Positions 1 to 9,485 of a stretch of DNA of 32,629 nucleotides are shown here, in pieces. A model generated the notes under the pieces. It did not search any database. It saw nothing but the letters and a program-made list of their open reading frames with translations, and had not been told where the DNA came from. Source of the DNA: Gemmatimonadota bacterium (lineage in GTDB: Bacteria; Gemmatimonadota; Gemmatimonadetes; Longimicrobiales; Gaopeijiaceae); the NCBI GenBank assembly GCA_022823145.1, contig JAJDXS010000035.1, forward strand, positions 1 through 32,629, read 5' to 3'. The position numbers and the translations under genes were made by a program. How positions within the stretch are numbered: the first letter of the stretch is position 1; each line of letters begins with the position of its first letter.

Positions 1-228
1 CAGATCGAGTACGAGGACGCCGAAGGGCGAACCGGGCGCGTCAACATCGAGGCCGTCTCCGGCAACTATCGCGAACCCGCCGTCCGGGCCAAGGCCGCCG
101 CCGGGTTCCGGCTCCACGCCGACGGACCCGCCGCGGCGGGGTTGCTGCGCGGCCTCGGGCTCGGGGACGACGGCGGCTCCTGGCTCAAGGGTCCCGCAGA
201 CCGCAATCCCGCGTCCGTCGAACTCTGA
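1..228 (+). CDS. C-terminal part of an unrecognised protein, cut by the window edge
   Basis: Frame 1 is open from the first base to a TGA at 226-228 and gives 75 residues without a start, so the 5' end lies outside the window. The fragment starts with a charged stretch (QIEYEDAEGRTGRVNIEAVS) and has an alanine- and glycine-rich middle. I do not recognise the family. It is followed 19 bases later by a small membrane protein with a good ribosome binding site, then by a helix-turn-helix protein and an integrase. It therefore probably belongs to the same integrative element, perhaps as a transfer or replication gene. That role is a guess from position only. Confidence 0.55.
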   Translation, partial: QIEYEDAEGRTGRVNIEAVSGNYREPAVRAKAAAGFRLHADGPAAAGLLRGLGLGDDGGSWLKGPADRNPASVEL

Positions 229-247
229 CCCGGAAGGAAGAACCACG

Positions 248-562
248 ATGCAGCCATGGAAGATCAGCGCCGGACTCACCTCCGCACTCGCGGGTTCGGC
301 GTTCCTCATCGGCGGCGCCCGCCTCGATTACCTCGCGCCCCACTGGCCCGCGATCCTCGCGGAACACGGCGTGGCGCTCGCGCTCCACATCGCGCTTGTC
401 CTCACCACCGTCGCGGCCGCGATCTACGCCATCGCCCGCACCACGGGACTAGCCGACCTCGGCCGCCGCGTCGATCTCGCCGAACGGTCGGTCCGGCGCG
501 GCGAAGGGGATGCCGGCCTCGCGGACTCGCTGCGCCAGGACGACGAAGGAGACTGGGAATGA
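248..562 (+). CDS. Small membrane protein of the integrative element
   Basis: The product has 104 residues. A hydrophobic N-terminal segment (about residues 8-24) and a longer hydrophobic segment (about 40-63, rich in Ala, Leu and Val) suggest two membrane passes. A charged soluble tail follows (about 65-104). A GGAAGGA ribosome binding site lies about 9 bases before the ATG. The stop overlaps the start of the next gene as ATGA, which indicates translational coupling. I recognise no family. Size and position fit the small membrane or entry-exclusion-like proteins often carried by mobile elements, but nothing in the sequence proves this. Confidence 0.6.
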   Translation: MQPWKISAGLTSALAGSAFLIGGARLDYLAPHWPAILAEHGVALALHIALVLTTVAAAIYAIARTTGLADLGRRVDLAERSVRRGEGDAGLADSLRQDDEGDWE

Positions 563-987
563 CCCGGAAGTCCAGACGGAAGACCAAGCCCGCATCCGTC
601 GAGGGTCTGCCCGCCGACTGGCGCGGGAAGGCCAAGTCGCTCCGGCGGTACGGGAGCGAGACCGCGGCTCTGGTGCTGGACCTTTGTGCCGACGACTTAG
701 AGACCACGATCCGCGAGCGCGACGAGACCACGCTGTCGCTCGTCGAGGCCGCCCGCGAGAGCGGCTACTCAAGGGAACATCTGGGCCGCCTCGTGCGCGA
801 CGGAAAGATCCCCAACGCCGGGAGGCCCAACGCGCCCAGGATCGCACGCATCCACCTGCCCCGGAAGGCGACGCCGCCGGCCCCGCCGCCACTGGCGGAG
901 AACCCCCCGCGCCGCGAACTTTCCAACCGGCAGATCGTGCAGTCCATCATCCGGAGAGGAATGGAAGATGGCACGCACGAAACGTGA
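559..987 (+). CDS. Helix-turn-helix DNA-binding protein, possible excisionase
   Basis: The product has 142 residues. It starts with a basic N-terminus (TRKSRRKTK). At about residues 55-98 there is a MerR/excisionase-like helix-turn-helix with wing: SLVEAARESGYSREHLGRLV, then GKIPNAGR. That pattern matches the HTH_17 type that binds DNA next to integrase core sites. The C-terminus is proline-rich and ends in a short helix. The ATG overlaps the upstream stop (ATGA), and the last 20 bases overlap the integrase start. This gene order, small HTH gene then integrase, is typical of excisionase and directionality-factor genes. The excisionase role is inferred from the fold and location. A transcriptional regulator of the integrase is the main alternative. 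Confidence 0.7.
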   Translation: MTRKSRRKTKPASVEGLPADWRGKAKSLRRYGSETAALVLDLCADDLETTIRERDETTLSLVEAARESGYSREHLGRLVRDGKIPNAGRPNAPRIARIHLPRKATPPAPPPLAENPPRRELSNRQIVQSIIRRGMEDGTHET

Positions 988-2128
988 CCGGCGCTCCTAC
1001 AGCGCCGGAGAATGGGGCCGCAACCGGGTCAGGGTGTTTCCGGACCCGAAGACCGGCCTCTTCCAGATAGAGTGGCGCGAAAACGGGCGCAGGCTCACCC
1101 GGTCCCTCAAGCACCGCGACTGGAGGCGCGCGAAGCGGCAGGCCGACGAGTTCGCCGCCGGGTTCGCGAAGCCGGAGCCGAACGGCAAGCAGGAAGCCGA
1201 GCCCGGGCCGCTCACCCTGGAGACGCTCTTTGACATCTACGGTGAAGAGGTGACGCCCACCAAGGGGACGCACTCGCAGCGGCACGACAGAACCGCGATG
1301 AAGATGTTCCTCGGGCTCTACGGACCGAACCGCGATCCCGCGACACTCTCGCAGAGGGACTGGGACCGGTTCATACTCGCACGGCGCTCGGGCAGGATCG
1401 GACCGAGCGGAAAGCCCGTGTCGAATCGCATGATCGAATGCGATCTGAGGTTCCTGATCGCCGTCTTCAACTGGGCCGCCAAGTCCAAGGACGAATGGGG
1501 CCGCCCGCTCCTCGTCGCGAACCCGTTCAGGGGCCTCAAGATCCCCACCGAGAAGAACCCCGTCCGGGTCGTTCTCTCCGAGGCCGAGTACCAAGCGCTC
1601 CTGAAGGTGTCCCGAAAGATCGACTGGCGATTCCGCGTCGCGCTCGTGCTCGCGCACGAAACCGGACACCGCATCGGGGCCGTCCGGCAGTTGCGGTGGC
1701 ACGACATCGACTTCGAGGGAAGGACCGTCCGGTGGCGCGCCGAGCACGAGAAGACGGGTTACGCGCACACCACACCCGTGACCGACGAGGCGCTCGCGGC
1801 CTTGGAGGAGGCTCGGCGGGAGAACCCCAGGGGCGGACACGCCCCGGTCATGCCGTCACCCAGGGATCCCACGATCTGCGTCAAGAGTTCGCTGGTCCGC
1901 GCATGGTGGGAGAGGGCCGAAGCGCTCGCAGGACTGGAGCCCAAGCGCGGGAGAGGCTGGCACTCGCTCAGGCGCAAGTTCGCTTCCGACCTCATGCACC
2001 AGCCGCTCAAGGTGCTCTGCGAACTCGGGGGATGGAAGTCCGCCAAGACCGTGCTCCGCTGTTATCAGCAGGCCGACGAGGCGCAACTCAGGACCGCGCT
2101 CGAAGACCGGCGCAGAGCCGCAGTCTGA
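968..2128 (+). CDS. Tyrosine recombinase / phage-type integrase
   Basis: The product has 386 residues and should catalyse site-specific integration and excision of the element. Residues 18-66 look like an arm-type DNA-binding domain. Residues 82-170 form the SAM-like core-binding domain. Residues 203-370 form the catalytic domain. The catalytic set is visible: R235 in ETGHRIGAV, the beta-hairpin K262, H332 and R335 in WHSLRRKF, W356 in the position often held by His, and nucleophile Y366 in LRCYQQ. The start ATG lies inside the upstream HTH gene, 20 bases before its stop. The gene is the last one before the element's right boundary, the usual place for an integrase next to its attachment site. 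All catalytic residues are present, so it may be active. Confidence 0.93.
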   Translation: MARTKRDRRSYSAGEWGRNRVRVFPDPKTGLFQIEWRENGRRLTRSLKHRDWRRAKRQADEFAAGFAKPEPNGKQEAEPGPLTLETLFDIYGEEVTPTKGTHSQRHDRTAMKMFLGLYGPNRDPATLSQRDWDRFILARRSGRIGPSGKPVSNRMIECDLRFLIAVFNWAAKSKDEWGRPLLVANPFRGLKIPTEKNPVRVVLSEAEYQALLKVSRKIDWRFRVALVLAHETGHRIGAVRQLRWHDIDFEGRTVRWRAEHEKTGYAHTTPVTDEALAALEEARRENPRGGHAPVMPSPRDPTICVKSSLVRAWWERAEALAGLEPKRGRGWHSLRRKFASDLMHQPLKVLCELGGWKSAKTVLRCYQQADEAQLRTALEDRRRAAV

Positions 2129-2198
2129 CCCGACCAGCGGGAACCAAACGCCGGGAATCCAACCGATCAATCCCGCAAACCTCACGGAGCAAACCGGT

Positions 2199-2215
2199 TA
2201 GCAGTCTCATTGCTA
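2199..2215. other. Candidate attachment-site core (attR) of the integrative element
   Basis: TAGCA at 2199-2203 and TGCTA at 2211-2215 form an inverted repeat around a 7-base spacer, the usual layout of a tyrosine-recombinase core with two arms and a crossover region. It lies 70 bases after the integrase stop. It directly precedes base 2217, where family-like sequence of the disrupted TPR gene begins. The junction is seen in the sequence; the att role is inferred. The matching left end is outside the window. Confidence 0.45.
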
Positions 2216-2216
2216 G

Positions 2217-3227
2217 AGCTGGGACATCGACAAGCCCGAGGTGCGGAAGATCCACGCGGTCCTGGAGGCCACCCTGGCCATCGACATCACACACCCGGGC
2301 GCGTGCCACCTCTACGTCCACGCCACCGAGCCCACCGTCAAGCCGGAGAAGGCGGAGGCGTGTGCCGACCATCTGGGCGCGTCGATCCCCGGGGCGAGCC
2401 ATATCCAGCACATGCCGTCCCACACCTACAACCGGGTCGGCCGCTGGGGCGACGCGGTGAGGGCCAACCTCGACGCGTGGCACTCCGATCAGCGGGCCGA
2501 ACACGACATCGCGTGGGCCATTTATCCCTCCCACAACCTCCACATGCTCCTCTTCGCGGCTTCGATGGACGGCCAGGGCGCGGTCGCGGTGCAGGCGGGC
2601 CGGGACTACGGCAAGATCGTCCGCAGCGGCAACTTCTACGAGGCGATGACGCTGCTGCGCTTCGGCCGCTTCGACGAGATCCTTGAGTTGGACAACCCGC
2701 CCGACGGAGGCATCCAGCGCGGCTTCTGGGACTTCGCGCGCGGCTACGCTTTCCTGCGCCAATACGACCCGAATCGCGCGAAATTCTATCTGGAGAAGGT
2801 CAAGCTCGCGGCAGAGACCACCTCGGGGTCGTTCCGGGGCCATTCAGCGACCGACCTGCTCGGTGTGGTGGCCGGAATCCTCGAAGGGGAGATTCATCGC
2901 CACTACGACGAGAACGAAGAGGCGGTCGAGGTGCTGAAGGCCGCGATCGAGGTCGAGGACGGCCTGCGCTACGACGAGCCCGAACCGCTCAACTTCTCGG
3001 CGCGACACTGGCTGGGGGACCTCCTCCTGGAGATGGAACGGTACGAGGAGGCCGAGGCCGTATTCGAAGCCGCGCTCGAAGACCATCCCATGAACGGATG
3101 GTCGCTGTTCGGCCTGGAGGCGGCGCTCAGGGCCCAGGATCGTTCGGGCGAGGCGGACAGGGTGAACGCACTGTTCCACGAGGCCTGGGCCAGATCCGAC
3201 ACCTGGATTGCGGCGGCCATCTTCTAG
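2217..3227 (+). pseudogene. 3' remnant of a TPR-family protein gene, split by the integrative element
   Basis: From base 2217 the frame reads SWDIDKPEVRKIHAVLEATL and continues open to the TAG at 3225-3227, after an in-frame TAG at 2214-2216. The segments HPGACHLYVHATE, KPEKAEACADHLG and GASHIQHMPSHTY are the conserved middle of a TPR-repeat family common in environmental bacteria. Intact members carry a long N-terminal TPR region before this point, which is absent here. The C-terminal half keeps helical TPR-like repeats (for example LLLEMERYEEAEAVFEAAL). A GTG at 2241 could start a shortened product of 328 residues, but no convincing ribosome binding site precedes it. I infer disruption by insertion; the missing 5' part should lie on the other side of the element. 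Confidence 0.7.
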
Positions 3228-3280
3228 CGGACGAACGCGCGCGCGGCGGTCAACCGGCGATGTATCCGCGCTGGACCGCT

Positions 3281-3308
3281 CCGCCGGATAGCACGGCCCT
3301 TCCGGCGG
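3281..3308 (+). terminator. Hairpin between the TPR remnant and the suf operon
   Basis: CCGCCGGA at 3281-3288 pairs perfectly with TCCGGCGG at 3301-3308 around a 12-base loop. No T-run follows, so it is either a weak or factor-assisted terminator of the TPR gene or a structured element upstream of sufC. I see no other clear element in 3228-3383, and no repressor gene lies next to suf. Confidence 0.3.
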
Positions 3309-3383
3309 GGGGTCGTCTCCGGTAGATTTAGGGTCTTCCTTGCATGACGACAGCTATCCGAAACAACTGTGGAGTTCCGCTGG

Positions 3384-4157
<774 letters not shown>

Positions 4158-4210
4158 GCGCGGAATGCTTGTCCGGATGCAGGAGATCAGAGTGGAACAG
4201 GGAGTGACAG

Positions 4211-5626
4211 ATGCCCAGCAATGAAGTCATACAGGGACTGGGGCTCGACGACTACAAGTTCGGTTTCGTCACCGATTCGGAGCCCGTCTTCAGGACGCGG
4301 CCCGGGCTCGACGCCGATATCGTCAGGCAGATTTCGGCTCGCAAGGACGAGCCCGAGTGGATGCTGAAACGTCGCCTCAAGGCACTGAGGATCTACGAGT
4401 CGAAGCCGATGCCGCAGTGGGGCGGAGACCTCTCGGAGCTGCAGGAGACACTGGACCAGACGTACTTCTATGTGAAGCCGCAGGAGCAGATGGAGCGCTC
4501 CTGGGACGACGTCCCCGAGAACATCAAGGAGACCTTCGAGCGGCTGGGGATTCCGGAGGCCGAGCGCAGGATCCTCGCGGGCGTGGGTGCGCAGTACGAT
4601 TCCGAGATGGTCTACCACTCGCTCAAGGAGGAGTGGGAGGCCAGGGGCGTGATCTTCGACTCGATCGAGGACGGGCTCAGGAACCACCCCGAGCTGTTCC
4701 GGAAGCACTTCGGGACGGTCATTCCGGCCGCGGACAACAAGTTCGCCGCGCTGAACTCGGCGGTGTGGTCGGGCGGATCGTTCGTCTACATCCCGCCGGG
4801 CGTGCAGCTGGAGACGCCGCTGCAGGCGTATTTCCGGGTCAACCAGGAGCGCCTGGGGCAGTTCGAGCGCACGCTGATCATCGCGGACGAGGGGTCGCGG
4901 GCCCACTACATCGAAGGGTGCACGGCGCCGGTGTACTCGACCGATTCGTTCCATTCGGGCGTGATCGAGATCGTCGTGAACCGGGACGCGTTCTTCCGCT
5001 ACACCACGATCCAGAACTGGTCGAACAACATGTACAACCTGGTGACCCAGCGCGCGCTGGTGCAGCAGGGAGCGCACATGGAGTGGCTGGACGGCAACCT
5101 CGGCTCCAAGCTCACGATGAAGTACCCCTCCTGCTACCTGATGGGCGAGGGCGCGCACGGCGAGATCATGTCTATCGCGTACGCGGGCGACGGCCAGCAC
5201 CAGGACACCGGCGGCAAGGTGATCCACGTGGCGCCGAACACGTCGTCCAGCATCGTCTCGAAGTCGATCTCGAAGGGGACGGGGCGGTCGTCCTACCGCG
5301 GCCTCTGCAAGGTCTACGACGGCGCGGCGAACGCGAAGTCGAACGTCGAATGCGACGCCCTGCTGATCAACGAGACATCGCGCACCGACACTTTCCCATA
5401 CATCGAGATCGACGAGCAGACCGCCTCGGTGGGCCACGAGGCAACCGTGTCCAAGGTGGGCGACGAGCAGCTCTTCTACCTGATGAGCCGCGGGATGGAC
5501 GAGGCGGAGGCGATGGCGCTGATCGTGCGCGGGTTCATCGAGCCGATCGCGAAGGAACTGCCGCTCGAATACGCGGTGGAGCTCAACCGGCTGATCGAGC
5601 TCGAGATGGAAGGGAGCGTCGGGTGA
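4211..5626 (+). CDS. sufB: Fe-S cluster assembly scaffold protein SufB
   Basis: The product has 471 residues. SufB forms the SufBC2D scaffold on which Fe-S clusters are built. The sequence is SufB-like throughout ([39 protein letters not shown]). C381 in NVECDALL lies 90 residues from the C-terminus, the same distance as the key C405 of E. coli SufB, so the cluster-assembly site looks intact. The ATG is preceded by AGGGAG at a normal distance. The stop overlaps the GTG start of sufD (GTGA), which implies coupled translation and equal amounts of the two partners. Confidence 0.96.
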   Translation: MPSNEVIQGLGLDDYKFGFVTDSEPVFRTRPGLDADIVRQISARKDEPEWMLKRRLKALRIYESKPMPQWGGDLSELQETLDQTYFYVKPQEQMERSWDDVPENIKETFERLGIPEAERRILAGVGAQYDSEMVYHSLKEEWEARGVIFDSIEDGLRNHPELFRKHFGTVIPAADNKFAALNSAVWSGGSFVYIPPGVQLETPLQAYFRVNQERLGQFERTLIIADEGSRAHYIEGCTAPVYSTDSFHSGVIEIVVNRDAFFRYTTIQNWSNNMYNLVTQRALVQQGAHMEWLDGNLGSKLTMKYPSCYLMGEGAHGEIMSIAYAGDGQHQDTGGKVIHVAPNTSSSIVSKSISKGTGRSSYRGLCKVYDGAANAKSNVECDALLINETSRTDTFPYIEIDEQTASVGHEATVSKVGDEQLFYLMSRGMDEAEAMALIVRGFIEPIAKELPLEYAVELNRLIELEMEGSVG

Positions 5627-6975
5627 CCCAGATGGCACCGCCGCGGCAACGCGCAGTGCGCGCTCTGAACAGGGACACGGTCATGGAGACGGGGCTCGTC
5701 GATCCCTCGTGGCTCAGCGCCCGACGGGAAGAGGCGTGGGAGACCTACTTGCGCACGCCATTGCCGTCGACCCGCTCCGAAGAGTGGCGCTACACCGACA
5801 TCGCGCGAATGCTCCCGCTTGAAGGGATTGTCCCCAACTCGGTCGACGCCGCGGATGGCGCCGGCGGGGCGCGGGCCGTCCCCGAGGGGTTGCGCCGCGC
5901 GATGGACGAGGACGAGCGGAGCGCCGGCCGCGTGGTGGAAGTGGACGGTCGCGTGGTGTCGGCGGAGCTCGAAGACGCGCTGGTTGCGAAGGGGGTGGTG
6001 CTCGACTCGCTGCGGGCCGCCGCGCGTCGCGGCGACCCGGTAGTAGAGGCGCTCCTTGCCACCAGGGCCGTGCCCGCGACCGACGGGAAATTCGCCGCGC
6101 TGAATGCCGCGCTCTGGAGCGACGGGGTCTTCCTCCGGGTGCCGCGGGGAGTCCTGCTGGACAAGCCCATCCGGCTCAGCCGCTGGGTGTCGCGGCCCGG
6201 GACCGCCACCTTCAGCCGCATCCTGATCGTTGCGGATGAGATGAGCCAGGTATCGTTCGTCGACGAGATCCTCTCGCCGGACTTCGAGTCGGTCACCCTG
6301 GCAAACGCCGCCGTGGAGCTTTTCTCGCACAGGGGCGCCCAGGTCCAGTACGTGTCCATTCAGCGCATGGGGCGGGGCGGCTTCTATCTGGCGAACCAGC
6401 GCACGCTGGCGAAACGGGATTCCACCCTCGACACGCTGAACGTCGCGCTGGGCGGCTCGGTGGGCAGGGTCGACCTCAACGCACGCCTGCTCGGACCGGG
6501 CGCAAACAGCGACATGCTGGGGCTCTATTTCGGCGACGGCGACCAGCACTTCGACTTCAACACCAGCCAGGACCATGTGGCGGCCGACGCCCGCAGCGAC
6601 CTCCTCTACAAGGGTGCGCTCGACGAGGCTGCGCGCGGGGTCTTCCGTGGGATCATCCGCGTTCACGAAGGGGCGCAGCGAACCGACGCCTACCAGACCA
6701 ACCGCAACCTGCTCCTGTCGGACCGTGCGGTTGCAACCTCGCTGCCCAATCTGGAGATCGAGGCCGACGACGTGCGCTGTTCGCACGGGGCCACCGTCGG
6801 GCAGCTCGACACCGAGGCGCTTTTCTACCTGATGAGCCGCGGTCTCGATCGCGCCCAGGCCGAGCGCGTGGTGGTGAAGGGGTTCCTGGGCGAGGTGCTG
6901 ACGCGCCTGCCGCTCGGCGGCGTAGCCGAAAAGGTGACGAGGGCGATCGAGGCGAAGCTGGCGGTCCGTGGGTAA
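5623..6975 (+). CDS. sufD: Fe-S cluster assembly protein SufD
   Basis: The product has 450 residues and pairs with SufB in the SufBCD scaffold. The C-terminal beta-helix region is conserved ([36 protein letters not shown]). H388 in [11 protein letters not shown] corresponds to the His of E. coli SufD (H360) that takes part in cluster assembly at the SufB-SufD interface. I chose the GTG at 5623, which overlaps the sufB stop by four bases, because GGGAG at 5612-5616 is 6 bases upstream; the ATG at 5632 would be 15 bases from it. The Rieske gene follows after 5 bases. Confidence 0.93.
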   Translation: MTQMAPPRQRAVRALNRDTVMETGLVDPSWLSARREEAWETYLRTPLPSTRSEEWRYTDIARMLPLEGIVPNSVDAADGAGGARAVPEGLRRAMDEDERSAGRVVEVDGRVVSAELEDALVAKGVVLDSLRAAARRGDPVVEALLATRAVPATDGKFAALNAALWSDGVFLRVPRGVLLDKPIRLSRWVSRPGTATFSRILIVADEMSQVSFVDEILSPDFESVTLANAAVELFSHRGAQVQYVSIQRMGRGGFYLANQRTLAKRDSTLDTLNVALGGSVGRVDLNARLLGPGANSDMLGLYFGDGDQHFDFNTSQDHVAADARSDLLYKGALDEAARGVFRGIIRVHEGAQRTDAYQTNRNLLLSDRAVATSLPNLEIEADDVRCSHGATVGQLDTEALFYLMSRGLDRAQAERVVVKGFLGEVLTRLPLGGVAEKVTRAIEAKLAVRG

Positions 6976-6980
6976 GGGCC

Positions 6981-7319
6981 ATGGTGCGCAAGAAGACCGT
7001 CAGCGCCGAGCCCGAGTGGGTCAGAGTCGCGTCGGTCGGCGACGTGCTGCCCGATCGGCTGCTGCCCGTGAACACGGATGCGGGGCCGGTCGTGCTCGCC
7101 AGGGTGGATGGAGAGGTCTACGCCCTCGAAGATCGCTGCTCGCATCAGGACTACCCGCTTTCGGCGGGTGATCTGGAGGACGGCCAGGTCGAATGTGCCT
7201 TCCACGGCGCCCGGTTCGATGTCTGCACCGGCCGGGCCACCCAGTTGCCGGCGATCACGCCCGTGCGGACCTTTGATGTCGAGGTCCGTGACGGCGCCGT
7301 CTATCTGCGACTTGGCTGA
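6981..7319 (+). CDS. Rieske [2Fe-2S] ferredoxin in the suf operon
   Basis: The product has 112 residues. It is a single-domain Rieske protein with C53-x-H55 (RCSHQD) and C72-x-x-H75 (CAFHG) as cluster ligands, of the type used as ferredoxin components of non-haem iron dioxygenases. No oxygenase lies nearby. The gene sits 5 bases after sufD and 28 bases before sufS. A role in electron supply to Fe-S assembly, or as an early client of the machinery, is inferred from position only. This gene is a recurrent member of suf operons in several phyla. Confidence 0.92.
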   Translation: MVRKKTVSAEPEWVRVASVGDVLPDRLLPVNTDAGPVVLARVDGEVYALEDRCSHQDYPLSAGDLEDGQVECAFHGARFDVCTGRATQLPAITPVRTFDVEVRDGAVYLRLG

Positions 7320-7347
7320 CCGGCCGCCGCGAATCGGAAGAGAGCGG

Positions 7348-8586
7348 ATGCAGACCATCGCCTTTGATGTGGGGAGCATTCGGCGGGACTTTCCGGTCCT
7401 CGACCAGATCGTGGACGGCAAGCCCCTCGTCTATCTGGACAGCGCCGCCTCTTCGCAGAAGCCGACTCAGGTCATTGAGGCCATCAGCCGCTACTACCTC
7501 CGGGACCACGCCAATGTGCATCGCGGCGTACACGAACTGGCCCGCCGGGCTACCGAGGCCTACGAGAACTCCCGCGCCCGTGTCGCCCGGTGGCTGAACG
7601 CGACCGACGCGCACGAAGTCGTCTGGACCCGTGGAACCAGCGAGGCCCTCAATCTGGTTGCGTTCTCGCTGGGAGAAGGCCTGGGCCCGGGGGACGAAAT
7701 CGTGGTCTCCGAGATGGAGCACCACTCCAACCTGGTGCCCTGGCAGCTTCTGGCACGGCGAAAGGGCGCCCGGCTTCGCCTCGCGAGTCTGACCGACGAT
7801 GGTCGCCTGGACCTCGGCCACCTCGCGTCCCTGCTGGGCGCCCGAACCCGGGTGGTTTCCCTCGCCCACGTCTCCAACGCGCTCGGCACGATCAATCCCG
7901 TTTCCGGAATCGGCGCGCTGGTCCGGGAGCGCAGCGACGCGGTCTTCATTCTGGATGGCGCCCAGGGCGCGCCCCACCTCCCCATCGATGTGCAGGCGCT
8001 GGGCTGTGATTTCTACGCGTTCTCGGGACACAAGATGTGCGGCCCGACAGGGATCGGCGGGCTGTGGGGGAGGAAGGCCCTCCTGGAGGAGATGCCCCCC
8101 TACCAGGGAGGCGGCGAGATGATCGAGCGGGTCTACCGTGACTACAGTACCTGGGCCGAAGTGCCCCACAAGTTCGAGGCTGGAACCCCCAACATCGCCG
8201 GTGCGGTGGGATTGGCCGCTGCCGTCGACTACCTTGAGGCGGTGGGACTCGACGCCATCCACGAACACGAGATGTCCTTGACCCGCCGTGCTTTGGCGTT
8301 GCTTTCGGAGGTGGAAGGACTCCGGATCCTGGGGCCGGCCGAGGTGGAAGCCCGCGCCGGCGTGCTTCCCTTTGTGATCGAGGGCACCTCAGCTCAGGAC
8401 GTGGCGACGATACTCGATGCCCAGGGGATCGCGGTGCGGGCCGGTCACCACTGTGCCCAGCTGGTCGTCGATCGCTATGGTGTGACGGCCACGTGCCGGG
8501 CATCCTTCTATCTCTATAACAGCGACGAAGAAGTAGATCGGCTTGCAGCGGGTGTGCGGACAGCGAGCGAGGTGCTGCTCTGCTGA
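7348..8586 (+). CDS. sufS: Cysteine desulfurase SufS
   Basis: The product has 412 residues and is a PLP enzyme that moves sulfur from L-cysteine to the Suf scaffold. PLP-stacking H126 lies in EMEHHSNLVPW, the Schiff-base K229 in SGHKMCGPTG, and the persulfide Cys C369 in RAGHHCAQ, the short rigid loop of group II desulfurases. The ATG at 7348 is preceded by AGAGCGG. No sufE or sufU, which normally accept sulfur from SufS, follows within this window; the operon appears to end here with a terminator. An acceptor may be encoded elsewhere. The product also ends in a Cys (C412). Confidence 0.95.
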   Translation: MQTIAFDVGSIRRDFPVLDQIVDGKPLVYLDSAASSQKPTQVIEAISRYYLRDHANVHRGVHELARRATEAYENSRARVARWLNATDAHEVVWTRGTSEALNLVAFSLGEGLGPGDEIVVSEMEHHSNLVPWQLLARRKGARLRLASLTDDGRLDLGHLASLLGARTRVVSLAHVSNALGTINPVSGIGALVRERSDAVFILDGAQGAPHLPIDVQALGCDFYAFSGHKMCGPTGIGGLWGRKALLEEMPPYQGGGEMIERVYRDYSTWAEVPHKFEAGTPNIAGAVGLAAAVDYLEAVGLDAIHEHEMSLTRRALALLSEVEGLRILGPAEVEARAGVLPFVIEGTSAQDVATILDAQGIAVRAGHHCAQLVVDRYGVTATCRASFYLYNSDEEVDRLAAGVRTASEVLLC

Positions 8587-8593
8587 CCGAATG

Positions 8594-8625
8594 GACGGTG
8601 TTGAGCAGGCCGTCGGCACCTTTTT
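8594..8625 (+). terminator. Probable intrinsic terminator of the suf operon
   Basis: GGTGTTG (8597-8603) pairs with CGGCACC (8614-8620), with two G-T wobbles, around a 10-base loop, and TTTTT follows at 8621-8625. An alternative stem GACGG/CCGTC (8594-8598/8610-8614) is also possible. The position just after the sufS stop supports termination. The ribosome binding site of the next gene (AAAGGA) begins a few bases downstream. Confidence 0.5.
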
Positions 8626-8642
8626 GAAGAAAGGACGACAAC

Positions 8643-9326
8643 TTGAGGATAGCGACTTCTCACGGGCGGCCCATCTGGAGTCTGGCCTTGCTTCCCCTCC
8701 TCGCGGCGTGTGGCGGGGAGCAGGGAGAAACCGGTTCCAACGGCGCGGACGAGCCGCCCCGGGAACTCTACCGCCAGGGAATGGCCGAGGTCGACTACGG
8801 CGACCTCGACCCAGACGACGTCGGGCTGCATGTGACGTGGGCCACCAACCCCATTTCGTACGACCCGAGGCCGGACAGCGAGACTGCGCGCCTAACCGAT
8901 GTCACGATCAGCAGTTACGACGGGTTCGACCGAGTAACCTTCAACTTTGAACCCAGAATACCCGGATACCGGCTGCACTTCACGCAGGCGGGGGGCGGGT
9001 GCGACGGCACCGGGGCGGACGCCGGAACTCCCGCGCAGCTGGCTGTGGAGTTCACGCGCGCGACAGCTAGCGACGACGGGAGTTCTCTGATTGACGAGCG
9101 CGACCTGACGCCCGGCCATCCGGCGCTGTGGAGGGCCGTTCAGACCTGTGATGAGGGTGACCGGGTGACGTGGCTGCTCGGGACGAGCGGCGAGGCCGAA
9201 TACCGCCTCATGGAGGCGCTCGCGTACACACTGCTGGTTGTCGACCTGCGGGTCTTCCCGGATTCGGACGCGGTGCCGCCGGGGGGCGAAGGTGCCGAAA
9301 CGGACCCTCCGGTCGACTCCAACTGA
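8643..9326 (+). CDS. Lipoprotein with an AMIN-like domain
   Basis: The product has 227 residues. A short signal peptide ends in the lipobox LAAC (Cys 23), so it is probably anchored in a membrane. At about residues 83-140, DVTISSYDGFDRVTFNFEP followed by PGYRLHF fits the AMIN-like beta domain of secreted proteins. The C-terminus is acidic and proline-rich. The start is TTG 8643, chosen because AAAGGA lies about 7 bases upstream and the signal peptide begins directly after it. The function is unknown; AMIN-type domains bind envelope components. It is separated from suf by the terminator, so it probably has its own expression. Confidence 0.75.
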   Translation: MRIATSHGRPIWSLALLPLLAACGGEQGETGSNGADEPPRELYRQGMAEVDYGDLDPDDVGLHVTWATNPISYDPRPDSETARLTDVTISSYDGFDRVTFNFEPRIPGYRLHFTQAGGGCDGTGADAGTPAQLAVEFTRATASDDGSSLIDERDLTPGHPALWRAVQTCDEGDRVTWLLGTSGEAEYRLMEALAYTLLVVDLRVFPDSDAVPPGGEGAETDPPVDSN

Positions 9327-9485
9327 CGTTCCCTGGCGGCCGGGGTAAGTACGCGGGAATCAAGGCGTATGTTTGTGGGCGGTCAGCGATGTCAACCCCG
9401 ACCTGGGCGTCTGGAGTGGCTGTCAGGGTCTGAATTGCATCGCAGGGCGTTGTCCACAGCCGCTTCCGGAGGGTATCTTGGCGTC

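Noticed and set aside
2129..2216. tRNA gene fragment as integration target
   Set aside because: No acceptor stem or T-loop sequence (GGTTCGAATC-like) can be found; the sequence after the junction is protein-coding.
4187..5638. Long minus-strand open frame opposite sufB
   Set aside because: It mirrors the codon phase of sufB, has no family-like motifs and no ribosome binding site; long antisense frames are expected at this GC content.
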